This document shows, in pieces, positions 54,458 through 63,968 of a stretch of DNA of 64,000 bases. Position 1 is the first letter of the stretch, and every line of letters starts with the position of its first letter. Under the pieces are notes generated by a model. It saw only the letters and a list, made by a program, of their open reading frames with translations. It was not told the DNA's origin and searched no databases. The translations under genes were made by a program, and so were the position numbers. This DNA is from Alistipes ihumii AP11 (lineage in GTDB: Bacteria > Bacteroidota > Bacteroidia > Bacteroidales > Rikenellaceae): the NCBI RefSeq assembly GCF_025144665.1, contig NZ_CP102294.1, forward strand, positions 868,001 through 932,000, given 5' to 3'.

Positions 54458-55342
54458 TCATCGATCGAGTCCGATGCGGCAGGCGTGGCCCTCGGCCCGC
54501 TCCTGCGCCATACGGGCCTTGCGGCTCTCGATCGTCTTGTACATGCCCTGACGGCGCATGGCCTCGTCGAAATCGACCTCATGACCGTCGAACTCGGGGC
54601 CCTCGACGCACGTAAAGCGCGTGCGGCCGCCGACCGTCACGCGGCAGGCTCCGCACATGCCCGTTCCGTCGACCATCAGCGTATTGAGGCTGACGATCGT
54701 CCGGATGCCGTACTCCTTCGTCGTCCGGGCGACGAACTTCATCATGATCATCGGGCCGATCGCGATCACTTCGTCGTAACGCTTGCCCTGCCGGTCGATC
54801 AAATCGCGCATCAGATCGGTCACCATACCGTGAAATCCGGCGCTGCCGTCGTCCGTAGCGATGAATACCTCGCCCGCCACGGCGCGCATCTTATCGGTAA
54901 GGATCAGCGTATCCTTGTTCTTCGCCCCGATGATGACGTCGGCCTTCACGCCGCGCTCCGACAGCCACTTGACCTGCGGATAGACCGGAGCGGTCCCGAC
55001 GCCGCCGGCCACGAAAAGGATCCTGCGGCGGCGCAACGCCTCGGGCTCCTCGTGCACGAACTCGGAAGGGCAGCCCAGCGGACCGGCGAAATCGGCCAGC
55101 GAGTCGCCCTCGCTCATCGCGCACAGCTTCGAGGTGGAATAGCCGACCGTCTGCGTGACGATCGTCACCCACCCCTGCTCGGCATCGTAATCGGAAATAG
55201 TCAGCGGAACGCGTTCTCCGTGCTCGTCCAGCCGGACGATGACGAACTGTCCCGGCCGGGCCGAGCGGGCCACGCGCGGAGCCTCGATGTTCATCAGGTA
55301 GATGTTGGGCGCCAGCAGTTCTTTCTTGACAATCTTGTACAT
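54458..55342 (-). CDS. nfnA: NfnA-type FAD/NAD-binding subunit (sulfide/dihydroorotate dehydrogenase electron transfer family)
   Basis: 294 residues. N-terminal FAD domain with RPGQFVIVRLDEHGERVPLTI, NAD domain with LFVAGGVGTAPVYPQ and IIGAKNKDTLIL, and a C-terminal [2Fe-2S] motif DGTGMCGACRV with a later Cys (FTCVEGPEFDGH). It pairs with NfnB downstream to move electrons between NADH, NADPH and ferredoxin. The start at 55342 (MYKIVKKELL) is preferred over 55435, because upstream residues are basic and not conserved. Confidence 0.9.
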   Translation of the reverse strand: MYKIVKKELLAPNIYLMNIEAPRVARSARPGQFVIVRLDEHGERVPLTISDYDAEQGWVTIVTQTVGYSTSKLCAMSEGDSLADFAGPLGCPSEFVHEEPEALRRRRILFVAGGVGTAPVYPQVKWLSERGVKADVIIGAKNKDTLILTDKMRAVAGEVFIATDDGSAGFHGMVTDLMRDLIDRQGKRYDEVIAIGPMIMMKFVARTTKEYGIRTIVSLNTLMVDGTGMCGACRVTVGGRTRFTCVEGPEFDGHEVDFDEAMRRQGMYKTIESRKARMAQERAEGHACRIGLDR

Positions 55343-55412
55343 GCTATCTGTTTGGTTTAGTCTTTTCCTGTTTTCCGGCTCCGTCGTCCCGGCGATCTCG
55401 CCCCGCCTTGTC

Positions 55413-56498
55413 CTAAGGCACGATCGTAGCCGCAAGCCGTATTTCGCGCAACGGACGGGACGGATCGTTCAGTATCAGAACGATATGATCCATCAACCGT
55501 CCGGCGGGCGCATTCTTGGTAGAGAGCATCGCGACGAACGACACCGTCTCGCCCGGAGCGATCGCCCGGTCCGGATCGAGCGTCGTCGACATCCGGTCCC
55601 CCAGCTTCATGTCGCGGATACGCAGCGGCTCTTTCCCTTGGTTGGTTATCGTGAACTCCCGTTTCGGCTCGCCGCCGGCCTTCATCGTCCCGAAACCGTG
55701 ATACTGCGACGAAAAGACCGCTTTCGGAGCCCGCTCCTTCTCATCGGGCGTCATCCCCGAAAAATCCTCGCAGGCAACGCCCGAGGCGCTGAACAGCACA
55801 TCGACCGGAATGTCGTTCACGATCAGCGAAAAGCTGTCCTTGAGCATGCCCCACACGTCGTTGTCGCGCAGATCATAGCTCAGCGTCATCACGCCCTTTT
55901 CGCCCGGAGCGAGCCGCTGTTTCGACAGAGCGATATCGAAATAAGGCTTCCGGTCGCGGTACACGGGCGAGAGCGTCAGCGGCTGCCGCGTCGGGTTGTA
56001 ATACTCGATCGCCGTCGATTTGACGCCCCCCCGGGGCACATACCCCAAATTCACGTTCCGCCACGCAAGCATCAGGTCGCCCGCGCGTACCGGATACATC
56101 TCGCCGAAGCTTTTCTCGGCGGGCAAAACCTCGCCGGTAATCGTCAGCACGGTCTTGCCCGTCGCGCCCCCGCTCTGCACGACGATATCGCGGCGGAATG
56201 CCCCGGGCCGCCCCTCGGGATCGTAGCTGATCACGAGCGTCCCTTTCTCCGAAGGCTTGACCGGCGCGCGGCTGTATTCGGGCTTCGTGCAACCGCACGA
56301 CACGGTCACCTGCTCGATCACGGCCGGAGCGGACGACGCGTTGACGAACTCGAAGGCATGGGAGACCTTCCCCCCGTCTTCCTTGATCCGACCGAAATCC
56401 CACGACTGCTGCGCGAATTTCAGCGGAGAGTTCTGAGCGCTCGCTTCCGAACAAAGCATGCCGCACAGAATCATTCCGATCGTCCATATCCTTCCCAT
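55413..56498 (-). CDS. DUF1573-domain exported protein
   Basis: 361 residues with a signal peptide (ending ASAQ). Three tandem beta-sandwich domains of the DUF1573/ASPM-like type: the first carries FAQQSWDFGRIKEDGG and the VSCGCTKPEYS pattern, the second and third repeat NPTRQPLTL and NQGKEPLRI style segments. Such proteins are abundant in Bacteroidetes and thought to be periplasmic or surface structural proteins. The start at 56498 is chosen since TAATTTTG (-7) lies at 56527-56520 and the longer ATG at 56522 would overlap it. Confidence 0.82.
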   Translation of the reverse strand: MGRIWTIGMILCGMLCSEASAQNSPLKFAQQSWDFGRIKEDGGKVSHAFEFVNASSAPAVIEQVTVSCGCTKPEYSRAPVKPSEKGTLVISYDPEGRPGAFRRDIVVQSGGATGKTVLTITGEVLPAEKSFGEMYPVRAGDLMLAWRNVNLGYVPRGGVKSTAIEYYNPTRQPLTLSPVYRDRKPYFDIALSKQRLAPGEKGVMTLSYDLRDNDVWGMLKDSFSLIVNDIPVDVLFSASGVACEDFSGMTPDEKERAPKAVFSSQYHGFGTMKAGGEPKREFTITNQGKEPLRIRDMKLGDRMSTTLDPDRAIAPGETVSFVAMLSTKNAPAGRLMDHIVLILNDPSRPLREIRLAATIVP

Positions 56499-56519
56499 AC
56501 TCCGACCCATTTTCCGTTG

Positions 56520-56527
56520 CAAAATTA
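56520..56527 (-). promoter_or_regulatory. -7 box of the DUF1573 gene
   Basis: TAATTTTG on the minus strand, about 22 nt from the chosen ATG; it decides the start in favour of 56498. Confidence 0.55.
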
Positions 56528-56572
56528 TACATTCGCCGTCGATTCAGGCGTGCGAGACGTTTTTTTAACGAA

Positions 56573-57532
56573 TCATATGCCGAACCCCCACTTTTTGAAC
56601 ATCGCCTTGTCCGTATCGATATCCGATCCGGAAGTCGTCAGCAGGTCGCCGACGATCGAGGCGCTGACGCCGCAGCGGAACAGCTCGGGCTCCAGATGCT
56701 TGATCCGGCTCCGGCCTCCGGCCAGCCGGACCGAGGCGTCCGGATTGACGATCTGCATCAGCGCGGCGGCACGCAGCACGTCGCGGTCCGACAGCGGCAA
56801 TGCCTTTTCAAGCCTCGTGCCGGGAATCGGATTGAGCACGTTCATCGGCACGGACACGGCTCCCGTGTCGCGGATCGCCAACGCGAACTCGATGCGCTGC
56901 CGCTCGCTCTCGCCCATGCCGATGATACCCCCGCAGCAGATTTCCAGCCCCGCCTCGCGGGCCCATGCGATCGTCTGCAGTTTCTGCTGCTGCGTATGCG
57001 TCGTGCAAAGCTCTCCGAAATACGAAGGGGCCGTCTCCAAATTGCAATGATAGCGCCTGACGCCGCTCTGCCGCAGCCGGACGAGCTGCTCTTTCGACAA
57101 CAGCCCGAGCGAAGCGCACAGCGAAATGTCCACCTCGGAGCCGATCCGGCGGTAAATGCCGCAGACGCGGTCGGTCTCTCCGTCGCTCAGGGCCTTTCCG
57201 CTGGTCACCAGCGAGAAGCGCCCCACCCCTTTGGCCGCATTGTGAGCCGCCTCGCGCAGGGCCTCCTGTTCGCCCACCAGCGGATAGACCTCTATGTCGG
57301 TCTTGTGGAACCTCGACTGCGCGCACCACTTGCAGTCCTCGCTGCAACGGCCGCTGCGGGCGTTCATGATCGAGCACATGTCGATCCGGCGTCCGTCCCG
57401 GCGCATCCTGATCCGGCGCGCCAACTCGTACAGCCGTTCGTCCCCGAGCGTCTCCATCCACTCCGACACCTGCTCGTAGCCCGGCTTCAGGCCGTTCGCC
57501 ATATCGCTTTCGATCCGGTCGATCCTATCCAT
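56573..57532 (-). CDS. bioB: Biotin synthase
   Basis: 319 residues from the ATG at 57532 (an ATG at 57550 adds six residues). Radical SAM enzyme that inserts sulfur into dethiobiotin. The CxxxCxxC motif CSEDCKWC binds the catalytic [4Fe-4S] cluster; YHCNLETAPSYF, CCGGIIGMGE and AGGRSRI (the Arg that binds the [2Fe-2S] cluster region) are present. The shorter start is chosen as the -7 box is at 57559-57566. It is divergent from bioD. Confidence 0.95.
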   Translation of the reverse strand: MDRIDRIESDMANGLKPGYEQVSEWMETLGDERLYELARRIRMRRDGRRIDMCSIMNARSGRCSEDCKWCAQSRFHKTDIEVYPLVGEQEALREAAHNAAKGVGRFSLVTSGKALSDGETDRVCGIYRRIGSEVDISLCASLGLLSKEQLVRLRQSGVRRYHCNLETAPSYFGELCTTHTQQQKLQTIAWAREAGLEICCGGIIGMGESERQRIEFALAIRDTGAVSVPMNVLNPIPGTRLEKALPLSDRDVLRAAALMQIVNPDASVRLAGGRSRIKHLEPELFRCGVSASIVGDLLTTSGSDIDTDKAMFKKWGFGI

Positions 57533-57544
57533 GTCCGCGTATAT

Positions 57545-57575
57545 TTGCATCCTACCGGCAAAGGTACTATTTTTG
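57545..57575 (+). promoter_or_regulatory. bioD promoter, part of a divergent bioB/bioD control region
   Basis: TTG at 57545-57547, 20 nt, TATTTTTG at 57568-57575; 26 nt before the bioD ATG. It is back to back with TACCTTTG of bioB (57566-57559), so one operator would control both. Confidence 0.65.
57559..57566 (-). promoter_or_regulatory. bioB -7 box
   Basis: TACCTTTG on the minus strand, one base away from the bioD -7 box. Start site would fall near 57552. Confidence 0.6.
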
Positions 57576-57600
57576 GACCGAATAACGTTCGCCGGGAAAT

Positions 57601-58263
57601 ATGAAAAGAGCCTATTTCGTCACAGGGATCGACACGGACGCAGGTAAGAGCATCGTCACAGGCGTGCTGGCCCGAGCCCTGAGTGCGCGCGGAGAACGCG
57701 TGATCACGCAGAAATTCATCCAGACGGGCTGCGACGGCCTGTCGGAGGATATCGAAACCCACCGCCGGATCATGGGTATCGGCCTGCTCCCGGAGGACGA
57801 GGACGGCACGACCTGCCCGATCGTGTTCACCTATCCGGCCTCGCCGCATCTGGCAGCGGCGATCGACGGACGCGACATCGACCTGACGCTGATCGGCCGG
57901 AGCACGGAAAAGCTGTTGCAAAAATACGACACGGTACTGATCGAAGGCGCCGGCGGGCTGTACGTTCCGCTGTCGGAAGCATACCGGACGATCGATTACG
58001 TCGCCGAGCACGGCCTGCCGGTCGTTCTGGTCACCTCGCCCCGGCTGGGCAGCATCAACCACACGCTGCTGAGCCTCGAAGCCTGCCGCAACCGGAACAT
58101 CGAAGTGGCGGCGGTCGCGTACAACCTGTACCCGCCCGCTCCCGAGCCGATCGTCCGCGACACCCGGACCTATCTGAAAGCCTATCTCGCCGACCGCTTC
58201 CCTGCCGCGCGATGGCTCGAGGTCAACGACCGCTACGAGTTGATCGGCCCCGACCGTCCCTGA
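57601..58263 (+). CDS. bioD: Dethiobiotin synthetase
   Basis: 220 residues; ATP-dependent closure of the ureido ring of diaminopelargonic acid with CO2 to form dethiobiotin. P-loop GIDTDAGKS (9-17), the substrate Lys in TQKFIQTGC (about 38), and EGAGGLYVPL (about 117-126) are present. Directly feeds BioB. bioA/bioF are not in the window. Confidence 0.95.
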   Translation: MKRAYFVTGIDTDAGKSIVTGVLARALSARGERVITQKFIQTGCDGLSEDIETHRRIMGIGLLPEDEDGTTCPIVFTYPASPHLAAAIDGRDIDLTLIGRSTEKLLQKYDTVLIEGAGGLYVPLSEAYRTIDYVAEHGLPVVLVTSPRLGSINHTLLSLEACRNRNIEVAAVAYNLYPPAPEPIVRDTRTYLKAYLADRFPAARWLEVNDRYELIGPDRP

Positions 58264-58559
58264 GCGGGAAAGAAGCGTCTTAAACAGGACGGGCATTTTC
58301 ATACGGGCCGCGGGTCGGATATTTTCTCGAACAGGCGACGAGCAGGGCTCGGCACATTGCATTTTCCGGGCGGCCGTCGCAAAAGCAATGAAACGCCGCG
58401 ATCGCTGCAAAATCAGATATTCCATTGACATAGAGCGTTTAGAGCTTTCGTCCTTTCATATTCCATTCAAGGTGCGGAACATTTCAATCGCGATGCGGGA
58501 TGGACGATGATGCGGAACGGAATAGCTGCGGCATCCCGTAATGGAATCCCCCTTATCAT
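58264..58559. other. Intergenic region between bioD and the NYN-LOTUS remnant
   Basis: About 300 bases, moderately AT-rich after 58380. No supported gene, hairpin with U-tract or repeat copy seen. Confidence 0.4.
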
Positions 58560-59170
58560 ACGATAACCGAGCGCAGGATAGCCAAGGCTTTGGACCCGAC
58601 GGACGCGAGCCCAACGGGAAGAGGAAGCCCAAGCGCACTCGTTCCGACCGGTGAAGGCTCGTGCACACGGCGGACAAGAACACGACCGAGATGGCGTTTG
58701 TCATCGACGCGATGGATATTCTGCACGAGGGGAAAATAGACTGTTTTTGTATTGCCGCCGGCGACGGGGACTACACGATGCTGGCCCAGCGTATACGCGA
58801 GGCCGGGCTCACGGTGCTCGGCTTCGGAGAGGGCAAGACGCCGGAAGTGCCGGTCGCCTCGTGCCGGGAGTGCCGCTATGCCGGGCAGCAGCAAGGAGTC
58901 GAGCCGGAGCTGCTGCCGAGCACGCCGGAGCACTTTATCCGCCGAGACATGCCTCTGTTCGAGAAGGCGTTCGAGACGGCCGCCGCAGGGAAAGACGAGG
59001 CGCCGTTCTCGCAGGTCGGAACGGCGCTCAAGAAGCTGATGCCCAAGTACCGCATCAAGCGCTACGGCCGCAAAACGCTCGGAGAGCTGTACGAGAGGCT
59101 CGACCGATACGAGCTCGTCAAGACGGAGAAAGGAGGGGCGGGGGTGGTGAGAAGGAAAAACGACCCCTAA
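58560..59170 (+). pseudogene. NYN-LOTUS protein remnant with LOTUS copy 4
   Basis: The open frame 58655-59170 (first possible start GTG 58661) encodes the later half of an NYN/PIN-like nuclease domain (DKNTTEMAFVIDAMDIL, DGDYTMLAQRIREAGL and LGFGEGKTP), a linker, and a C-terminal LOTUS/OST-HTH domain (from 59010). The N-terminal third of NYN, which carries the first acidic residues (usually LIDADN), is missing: an in-frame TGA stands at 58652, and 58560-58651 looks like a decayed coding stretch. The family acts on RNA in the cytoplasm; this copy is probably inactive. It is the best clue to the origin of copies 1-3. Confidence 0.7.
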
Positions 59171-60141
59171 GCTACCTTTTGCGTCTGAATTATAGAAAAG
59201 CGGACCTCCAAACGTGCTTCTTGCCATAACTCTAAAACTTTTAGTAATAATACGTTAGTCAGACTTATTTGTTGTCGTGAAAACCGATGCAATAAACTGA
59301 AAATCAACACATTAAAAACAAAGCCCCCCCCAAAAAAAAGTCGCGGTAACGATTTGTAACGCAACTCTTTCCGAACTATGCCTTTTCGTGCGGTCAAACC
59401 GCTCGCTTACCTCCGGTGCAATATCGCTAAAACATTATCGGCGTGCGTTTTATACTCTATTGTTCCTGTCCTGTTTTTTTAAGGGCTCCGAAGCGGAGGC
59501 CTGCTTTTCAAAGAGAAGAAGTCACTTTTCCGGATTCAGGGAGATACGAGGGCTACAGAAAATCGAAATATCATGTAAGTATTGCAGCAATACAGGTCGA
59601 TCTCTATCGCCCGGACTGAAATCATCGGATATTTTCACCCGTATTCGCCGTCCGATCAAACGTTCTTACTACCGGAAACCCGACAGGCAGGCAGTCGTCT
59701 GTCGAAGTATAAGATTTTACCCTAACCCGGATGCGAATAATCCGAATCTTAATATCTTTGCGGCCGGATCGGTTTCAGGAACATTTCTCCGTCGTCCGGA
59801 TGAAAAGGGCATCGGCGGAGGAAGTCCCGGAAAGTCCCGCCGCCGCGAAGTTCCGTTCAATGTCTCGAGATCAATCGGATTGCCGCCGGCCCCGAGACAG
59901 GGAAGGCTTCGAGAAAAGAGTCCGGCCGGAAAACCTGCCGATTCACCGAAAGGCCGTTCTCGCCCGAAGGCATAGGAGGGGAACGGCATGCGACCGTTTT
60001 TTAGTTCGATAAAAAACGGGAAGTCCGCGAAAGGAACAGACCGCGGAGAGGTTCGCCGCCGCACGACGCCGCTTTCCGAGGCATGGCCTCTCGCCGACGG
60101 CCGACCGTCACGGACCGACATACGTTTTTTGCTCACTCTCA
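59171..60141. other. Long gene-free region before the ThrE-like exporter
   Basis: About 970 bases. The first 230 are AT-rich, with homopolymer runs (CCCCCCCC and AAAAAAAA near 59323-59339). The minus-strand frame 59167-59397 (76 residues, LWQEARLEV) could be the end of a lost transposase, but no family match is clear. From 59480 on only GC-rich phantom frames are seen. Confidence 0.4.
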
Positions 60142-61551
60142 ATGGAAACAACGACTATGGAGAAGACGCAACACTCGGAAAAACTTCTGTTACGGAAGCT
60201 CGATCTGCTGCTGCGCACGGGTAAATTGCTGATGGAAAGCGCAGCGGACACGAGCCGCATCATGCGCAATATGAAACGCACGGCCGCCTACCTGGGGCTG
60301 CCGGACGAGCATCTGCACATTTACATCAACTACAATATGCTCATGGTCAACCTGAGCGACAGCGAGCATTCGTTCTCCAAGTTCCAGCGCTGCGAGAAAC
60401 ACGGGATCAACATGACGGCCATTTCGGCCGTCAGCAAACTTTCATGGCGGGCGATCCGGGAAGACTATTCGCTGGAAAGATACGAGGAAGAGCTGGAAAA
60501 CATCCGGAGCAGGAAACGCAATTACACCTCTTGGCAAGTAGCGGTCGGTGCCGGGTTTGCCTGCGGCGGATTCTGCATCCAGTTCGGTTGCGACTGGCCG
60601 GCATTCCTCTATGCTTCCATTGCAGCCATTCTCGGATTCCGCCTGCGGGCCGTACTCAACGAACTGGGTTCCAATCATTATATGAACATCGCCGTCGCCG
60701 CATTCGTTTCCACTTTGCTGGCATGGGCTTCCGCCTTTATCTCGACGCTCGATCTGCCCGCCCCTCTTCATACGCTGTTCCACTCCGACACGCCGTGGCA
60801 TCCGTTGATGGCCTGCGCCCTTTTCATCGTGCCGGGAGTCCCGCTGATCAACTTCGTCAGCGACATGCTCGACAGCTATGTACAGATAGGCATTACGAGA
60901 GCCGTCAATACGCTGCTGATCGTCGTCGCCATGGCGTTCGGCATCGCCTTGGCCATCCATGTCTGCGGAATCGACAACTTCGTGAAAGACCTGAGTATGA
61001 CGCCCCATCACACCTATCTCGAGTTCGCTGTCGCCGCGGCCATATCGGCCGTCGGATTCTCCATGATCTTCAATATTCCGCGCCGCCTGCTCTGGGTCGT
61101 AGCCGTCGGAGGCATCATCGCCGTCTGTACCCGGAACTTCGTCAATCTCGGGCCCAGCAATCATAACATCGGTCTGGACTGGGGGCCGGTAATCGGGTCT
61201 CTGGTCGGTTCCGCCCTGATCAGCATAATCGTTACGAGGGCCGTTCACTGGTTCCATACTCCCCATCACTGCCTCTCGATTCCGAGCGTCATTCCGATGA
61301 TTCCGGGCGTGCTGATGTATCGGGCGCTCTTCGCCTTCATCGACATGAGCGGTGTCGTAGGCGAAGTGACCATCGCGATGAACAATGCCATTCAGGCTTC
61401 TCTCATTATTCTCTGCATCGCTGTCGGGGTCGCCATTCCGAATATTTTCGCGCGCCGCTGGATCGCTCCGAAACGTCAGAAACAATTGAAGCGACTGATC
61501 GAGGAGCGCAGGCAGCGCGGCAAATTCGTCGATCTGACCTATATCGACTGA
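60142..61551 (+). CDS. Threonine/serine exporter, ThrE-type (fused N- and C-halves)
   Basis: 469 residues. Residues about 1-130 are a soluble ThrE N-domain (RTGKLLMESAADTSRIMR); then about ten membrane segments follow, in two blocks (DUF1212-like to about 280, then a DUF3815-like part to about 450). One of the paired-subunit architectures is therefore fused here. The basic tail (PKRQKQLKRLIEERRQRG) is cytosolic. Probably an inner-membrane exporter of threonine or serine. ATG at 60142 is used; 60157 also possible. Confidence 0.85.
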   Translation: METTTMEKTQHSEKLLLRKLDLLLRTGKLLMESAADTSRIMRNMKRTAAYLGLPDEHLHIYINYNMLMVNLSDSEHSFSKFQRCEKHGINMTAISAVSKLSWRAIREDYSLERYEEELENIRSRKRNYTSWQVAVGAGFACGGFCIQFGCDWPAFLYASIAAILGFRLRAVLNELGSNHYMNIAVAAFVSTLLAWASAFISTLDLPAPLHTLFHSDTPWHPLMACALFIVPGVPLINFVSDMLDSYVQIGITRAVNTLLIVVAMAFGIALAIHVCGIDNFVKDLSMTPHHTYLEFAVAAAISAVGFSMIFNIPRRLLWVVAVGGIIAVCTRNFVNLGPSNHNIGLDWGPVIGSLVGSALISIIVTRAVHWFHTPHHCLSIPSVIPMIPGVLMYRALFAFIDMSGVVGEVTIAMNNAIQASLIILCIAVGVAIPNIFARRWIAPKRQKQLKRLIEERRQRGKFVDLTYID

Positions 61552-62450
61552 CCTTATCCCGCATTCCCGTTGATCGGCGAGCTTCCGCCCCCATATCGTC
61601 CGCCGAACGAGCCCGCTTGCGACCGGGACCGGACCCCGCGCCGATCCGGATACGATCCCCAGCCCGTATTTTCGAATGCCTCGGCTAGATCGCTTCGTTT
61701 CGGAGAGGCCACGACAAAAAACAAGTTGCGCTTACACGGCCGGTATTCATTCTTGTGAAAAACGGCGGCGGTCCAAAAATACTTTGGCAACCATTCAGAA
61801 CATACAGGCCCAATCTTAACGGGAACAAGAACAGGACATAGAGGAGATATCGGAATAAATACCCCGTTCACCTTATAGGAGAAAAACACCTCTCGGACGG
61901 TCATTCCTATTGTGTGAGACCGTCATACTCCTTCGGGTCGGGACAAGGATTTTCCTACGGAAAATTTGAAACGGACAAAACATATCCGCCTAATATTCAG
62001 CACAGGATATATAAAAGCCATTTTCGCGACATTTCGCGTTTTGAAAAGGTCGTCGGAAACGATTGCCGTTCTCAGATTTGTCTATTAAGAAATCAACAAG
62101 GTCCAACGAGTATAATCCAGACCAGTGCGAGTCACGAAATCGCAACCATATTCCGGCAAAGATTATCAAACCGACACGGACAGCATATAATTTTACGAAA
62201 TATCGCATCAAATCGACCGCTCCCGCACGGACGACGAGCACGAGGCCGAGTTCACGGCGGACTGCCGTCCTTACCGTCTCAACCCGCGCCAACGGGATAC
62301 CGACGCGGGAAAACCCGCAAGCATCACAATGTTTCACCCGCGTCCCGCGCATGGATCTCGTCGTGCCGAAACCTGCCGCACGGGTCCGCGAAGCTGCGGC
62401 GATACCCAAGTTCGTCTACGAGCGGACAGAAGAATAATCCGCCCCCGGTC
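61552..62450. other. Region between ThrE and the DGR reverse transcriptase
   Basis: About 900 bases between convergent genes. AT-richer at 61730-62210. Frames are open on both strands (for example 62063-62437 plus, 61990-62409 minus) but none has a recognisable domain or plausible start context. It may contain remnants of the DGR's insertion. Confidence 0.35.
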
Positions 62451-63731
62451 TCAGGGGAAGCCGGCGGAGACCGGTATGCCGACTTCCGTCGGGTTCGCGT
62501 CCCGCCCCTGCAGTCCGCCTCGGGATTCGGCCCCAGCCACCTCTCCGCGCCTGTCATCGCCCGGCGAGCGCTTATAAGGGATAAATTTCAGATAGTCCGC
62601 AGCGAAACGTCCCCGTTCGCAGAGACCGGGATTGCGTTCGACCAGTTTCCGGGTGAAATTTCTGCAGTTGAGATGGCGCATGTAGCCGAGGTAGGAGTTG
62701 AGCGTAGAGGTCATTTGCCGCACGGGCTGACACACCGCGCAACGCACCTGAAGGTTGACGCGGCGTTTGGTCTTGTCGAGCAAATAGCGGCGGTAGGGCT
62801 TGACCACCGCGCCCAGAAAGTTGATTCCCTTGACGGCCTCCTGCAAGTGCATCTTGTCGGGATGCAGCGAAAGTCCCAGTTCGTTCTTGAGAAAGTCCCG
62901 GATGACGGGTATCAGTCGCAGCAGGCGAAGCCTGTCGTTGCCGACTATGAAGAAATCGTCCACATAGCGGCCGTAGTGTCTTTCGCCCAGCGAGCGCTTG
63001 ACGAAATCGTCCAGCTTGGAAAGGTAGACGTTGCTGAACAGCTGCGAAGTCAGGTTGCCGATCGGCAGCCCGCACCCTTCCGGCGTGTGAAACAGGCTTT
63101 TCGAGGGAGGCAGCCCTTCCCACTGGCTGCGTCGACCCCGGACGTAACAGTTGCACGTCGGATCGTTGAAAACGATTTCGCGCGTCAGGTAGCGGATCAG
63201 ACCGTAGTCGAGCAACTGCTCCCACGTCTTGCCGTCCCGGGCCGGTCTTCGCGCGAAGCGCGCGAACGTGTCCACGAGCATCCCGTAGAGCTTCCGCCTG
63301 TCGATATTCATGAAATAGCCCCGAATGTCGAGCTTGAGCACGTAGCACTCCCTGCGAAAGTTGTCCGAGCACGAGCGGATGTGCCTCTCCAGCCGCCGGA
63401 TGCCGTAAAGGGTCCCCATGCCCTTGCGGCAGGAGTAGCTGTCGGCGATAAAGGTGCGCTCGAGCATCGGAGCTATATAGTTGAACAGCAGGTGATGCAC
63501 TACCCGGTCGCGGAAGTCGGCGGCGAAAATCTCGCGCTTGACCGGGATGTCGGTAATGAAGCACATGCTGCGCCCCACCCGATAGCGTCTCTCGTCGATC
63601 TCGCGGTAGAGCTCGACGAGATTCTCCTCGAGGTTCATTTCGAAGCGGAGCTGGCTATAAGTGTTCCGCTTGTTGCGCCGGGCATCGTAATAGGCGGAGA
63701 AAACGTCCGCCAGCAGTTTTTCGTCGGGCAT
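62451..63731 (-). CDS. Diversity-generating retroelement reverse transcriptase
   Basis: 426 residues from the ATG at 63731. RT motifs: KLDIRGYF (Asp135), LPIGNLTSQLF (222-232), and GRYVDDFFIVG with YVDD at 256-259. The IGxxxSQ form of motif 4, instead of QGxxxSP, is the mark of DGR RTs. An HPDKMHLQ segment and LGAVVKPYRR follow. It copies the template repeat just upstream (63770-63968) with adenine-specific errors, and the cDNA replaces the variable repeat in a target gene. The frame is open through the template repeat up to 63926, so an earlier start cannot be fully excluded, but the repeat-encoded residues belong to the target's sequence. Confidence 0.9.
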   Translation of the reverse strand: MPDEKLLADVFSAYYDARRNKRNTYSQLRFEMNLEENLVELYREIDERRYRVGRSMCFITDIPVKREIFAADFRDRVVHHLLFNYIAPMLERTFIADSYSCRKGMGTLYGIRRLERHIRSCSDNFRRECYVLKLDIRGYFMNIDRRKLYGMLVDTFARFARRPARDGKTWEQLLDYGLIRYLTREIVFNDPTCNCYVRGRRSQWEGLPPSKSLFHTPEGCGLPIGNLTSQLFSNVYLSKLDDFVKRSLGERHYGRYVDDFFIVGNDRLRLLRLIPVIRDFLKNELGLSLHPDKMHLQEAVKGINFLGAVVKPYRRYLLDKTKRRVNLQVRCAVCQPVRQMTSTLNSYLGYMRHLNCRNFTRKLVERNPGLCERGRFAADYLKFIPYKRSPGDDRRGEVAGAESRGGLQGRDANPTEVGIPVSAGFP

Positions 63732-63769
63732 GTCGGGTAAAATAGGTGAACGCAAGGACGGTCTTGCAG

Positions 63770-63968
63770 ATGCTTGGACGCAACGCACGCTGAAGCCGTT
63801 GGCGCGATTGTTGTTGTTCAGCGGGTTGACGTTGCCCGAGTTGAAGTTGAGGTTGCCCGCGTTGTTGTTGCCTCCGTAGTTCGGCGACGAGGACCAATAG
63901 TAGCCGTTGGAGCTCGTGTTGGCCAACTCGCCGCTATTGTTGTTACGCAGGCCCGCAGCAGGGAAACC
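63770..63968 (-). repeat. DGR template repeat (TR)
   Basis: On the minus strand it reads, in the same frame as the RT, FPAAGLRNNNSGEL, SNGYYWSSSPNYGG, NNNAGNLNFNSGNVN and NNNNRANGFSVRCVQ. This is the C-terminal C-type-lectin-like end seen in DGR targets of the FISUMP/DUF1566 type, and it is packed with AAC/AAT codons, the codons diversified by A-to-N mutagenesis. An in-frame TGA lies just upstream (63975 region), so this is a non-coding template rather than the end of a normal gene. The variable repeat was not found elsewhere in the window. Confidence 0.85.

Noticed and set aside
59167-59397. Minus-strand 76-residue frame resembling a transposase end
   Set aside because: The Leu-rich sequence is suggestive, but no inverted repeats, DDE residues or family match could be seen.
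61990-62437. Overlapping frames on both strands downstream of the RT
   Set aside because: No domain, no start context, and the two overlap; not enough to call a gene or a DGR accessory protein.
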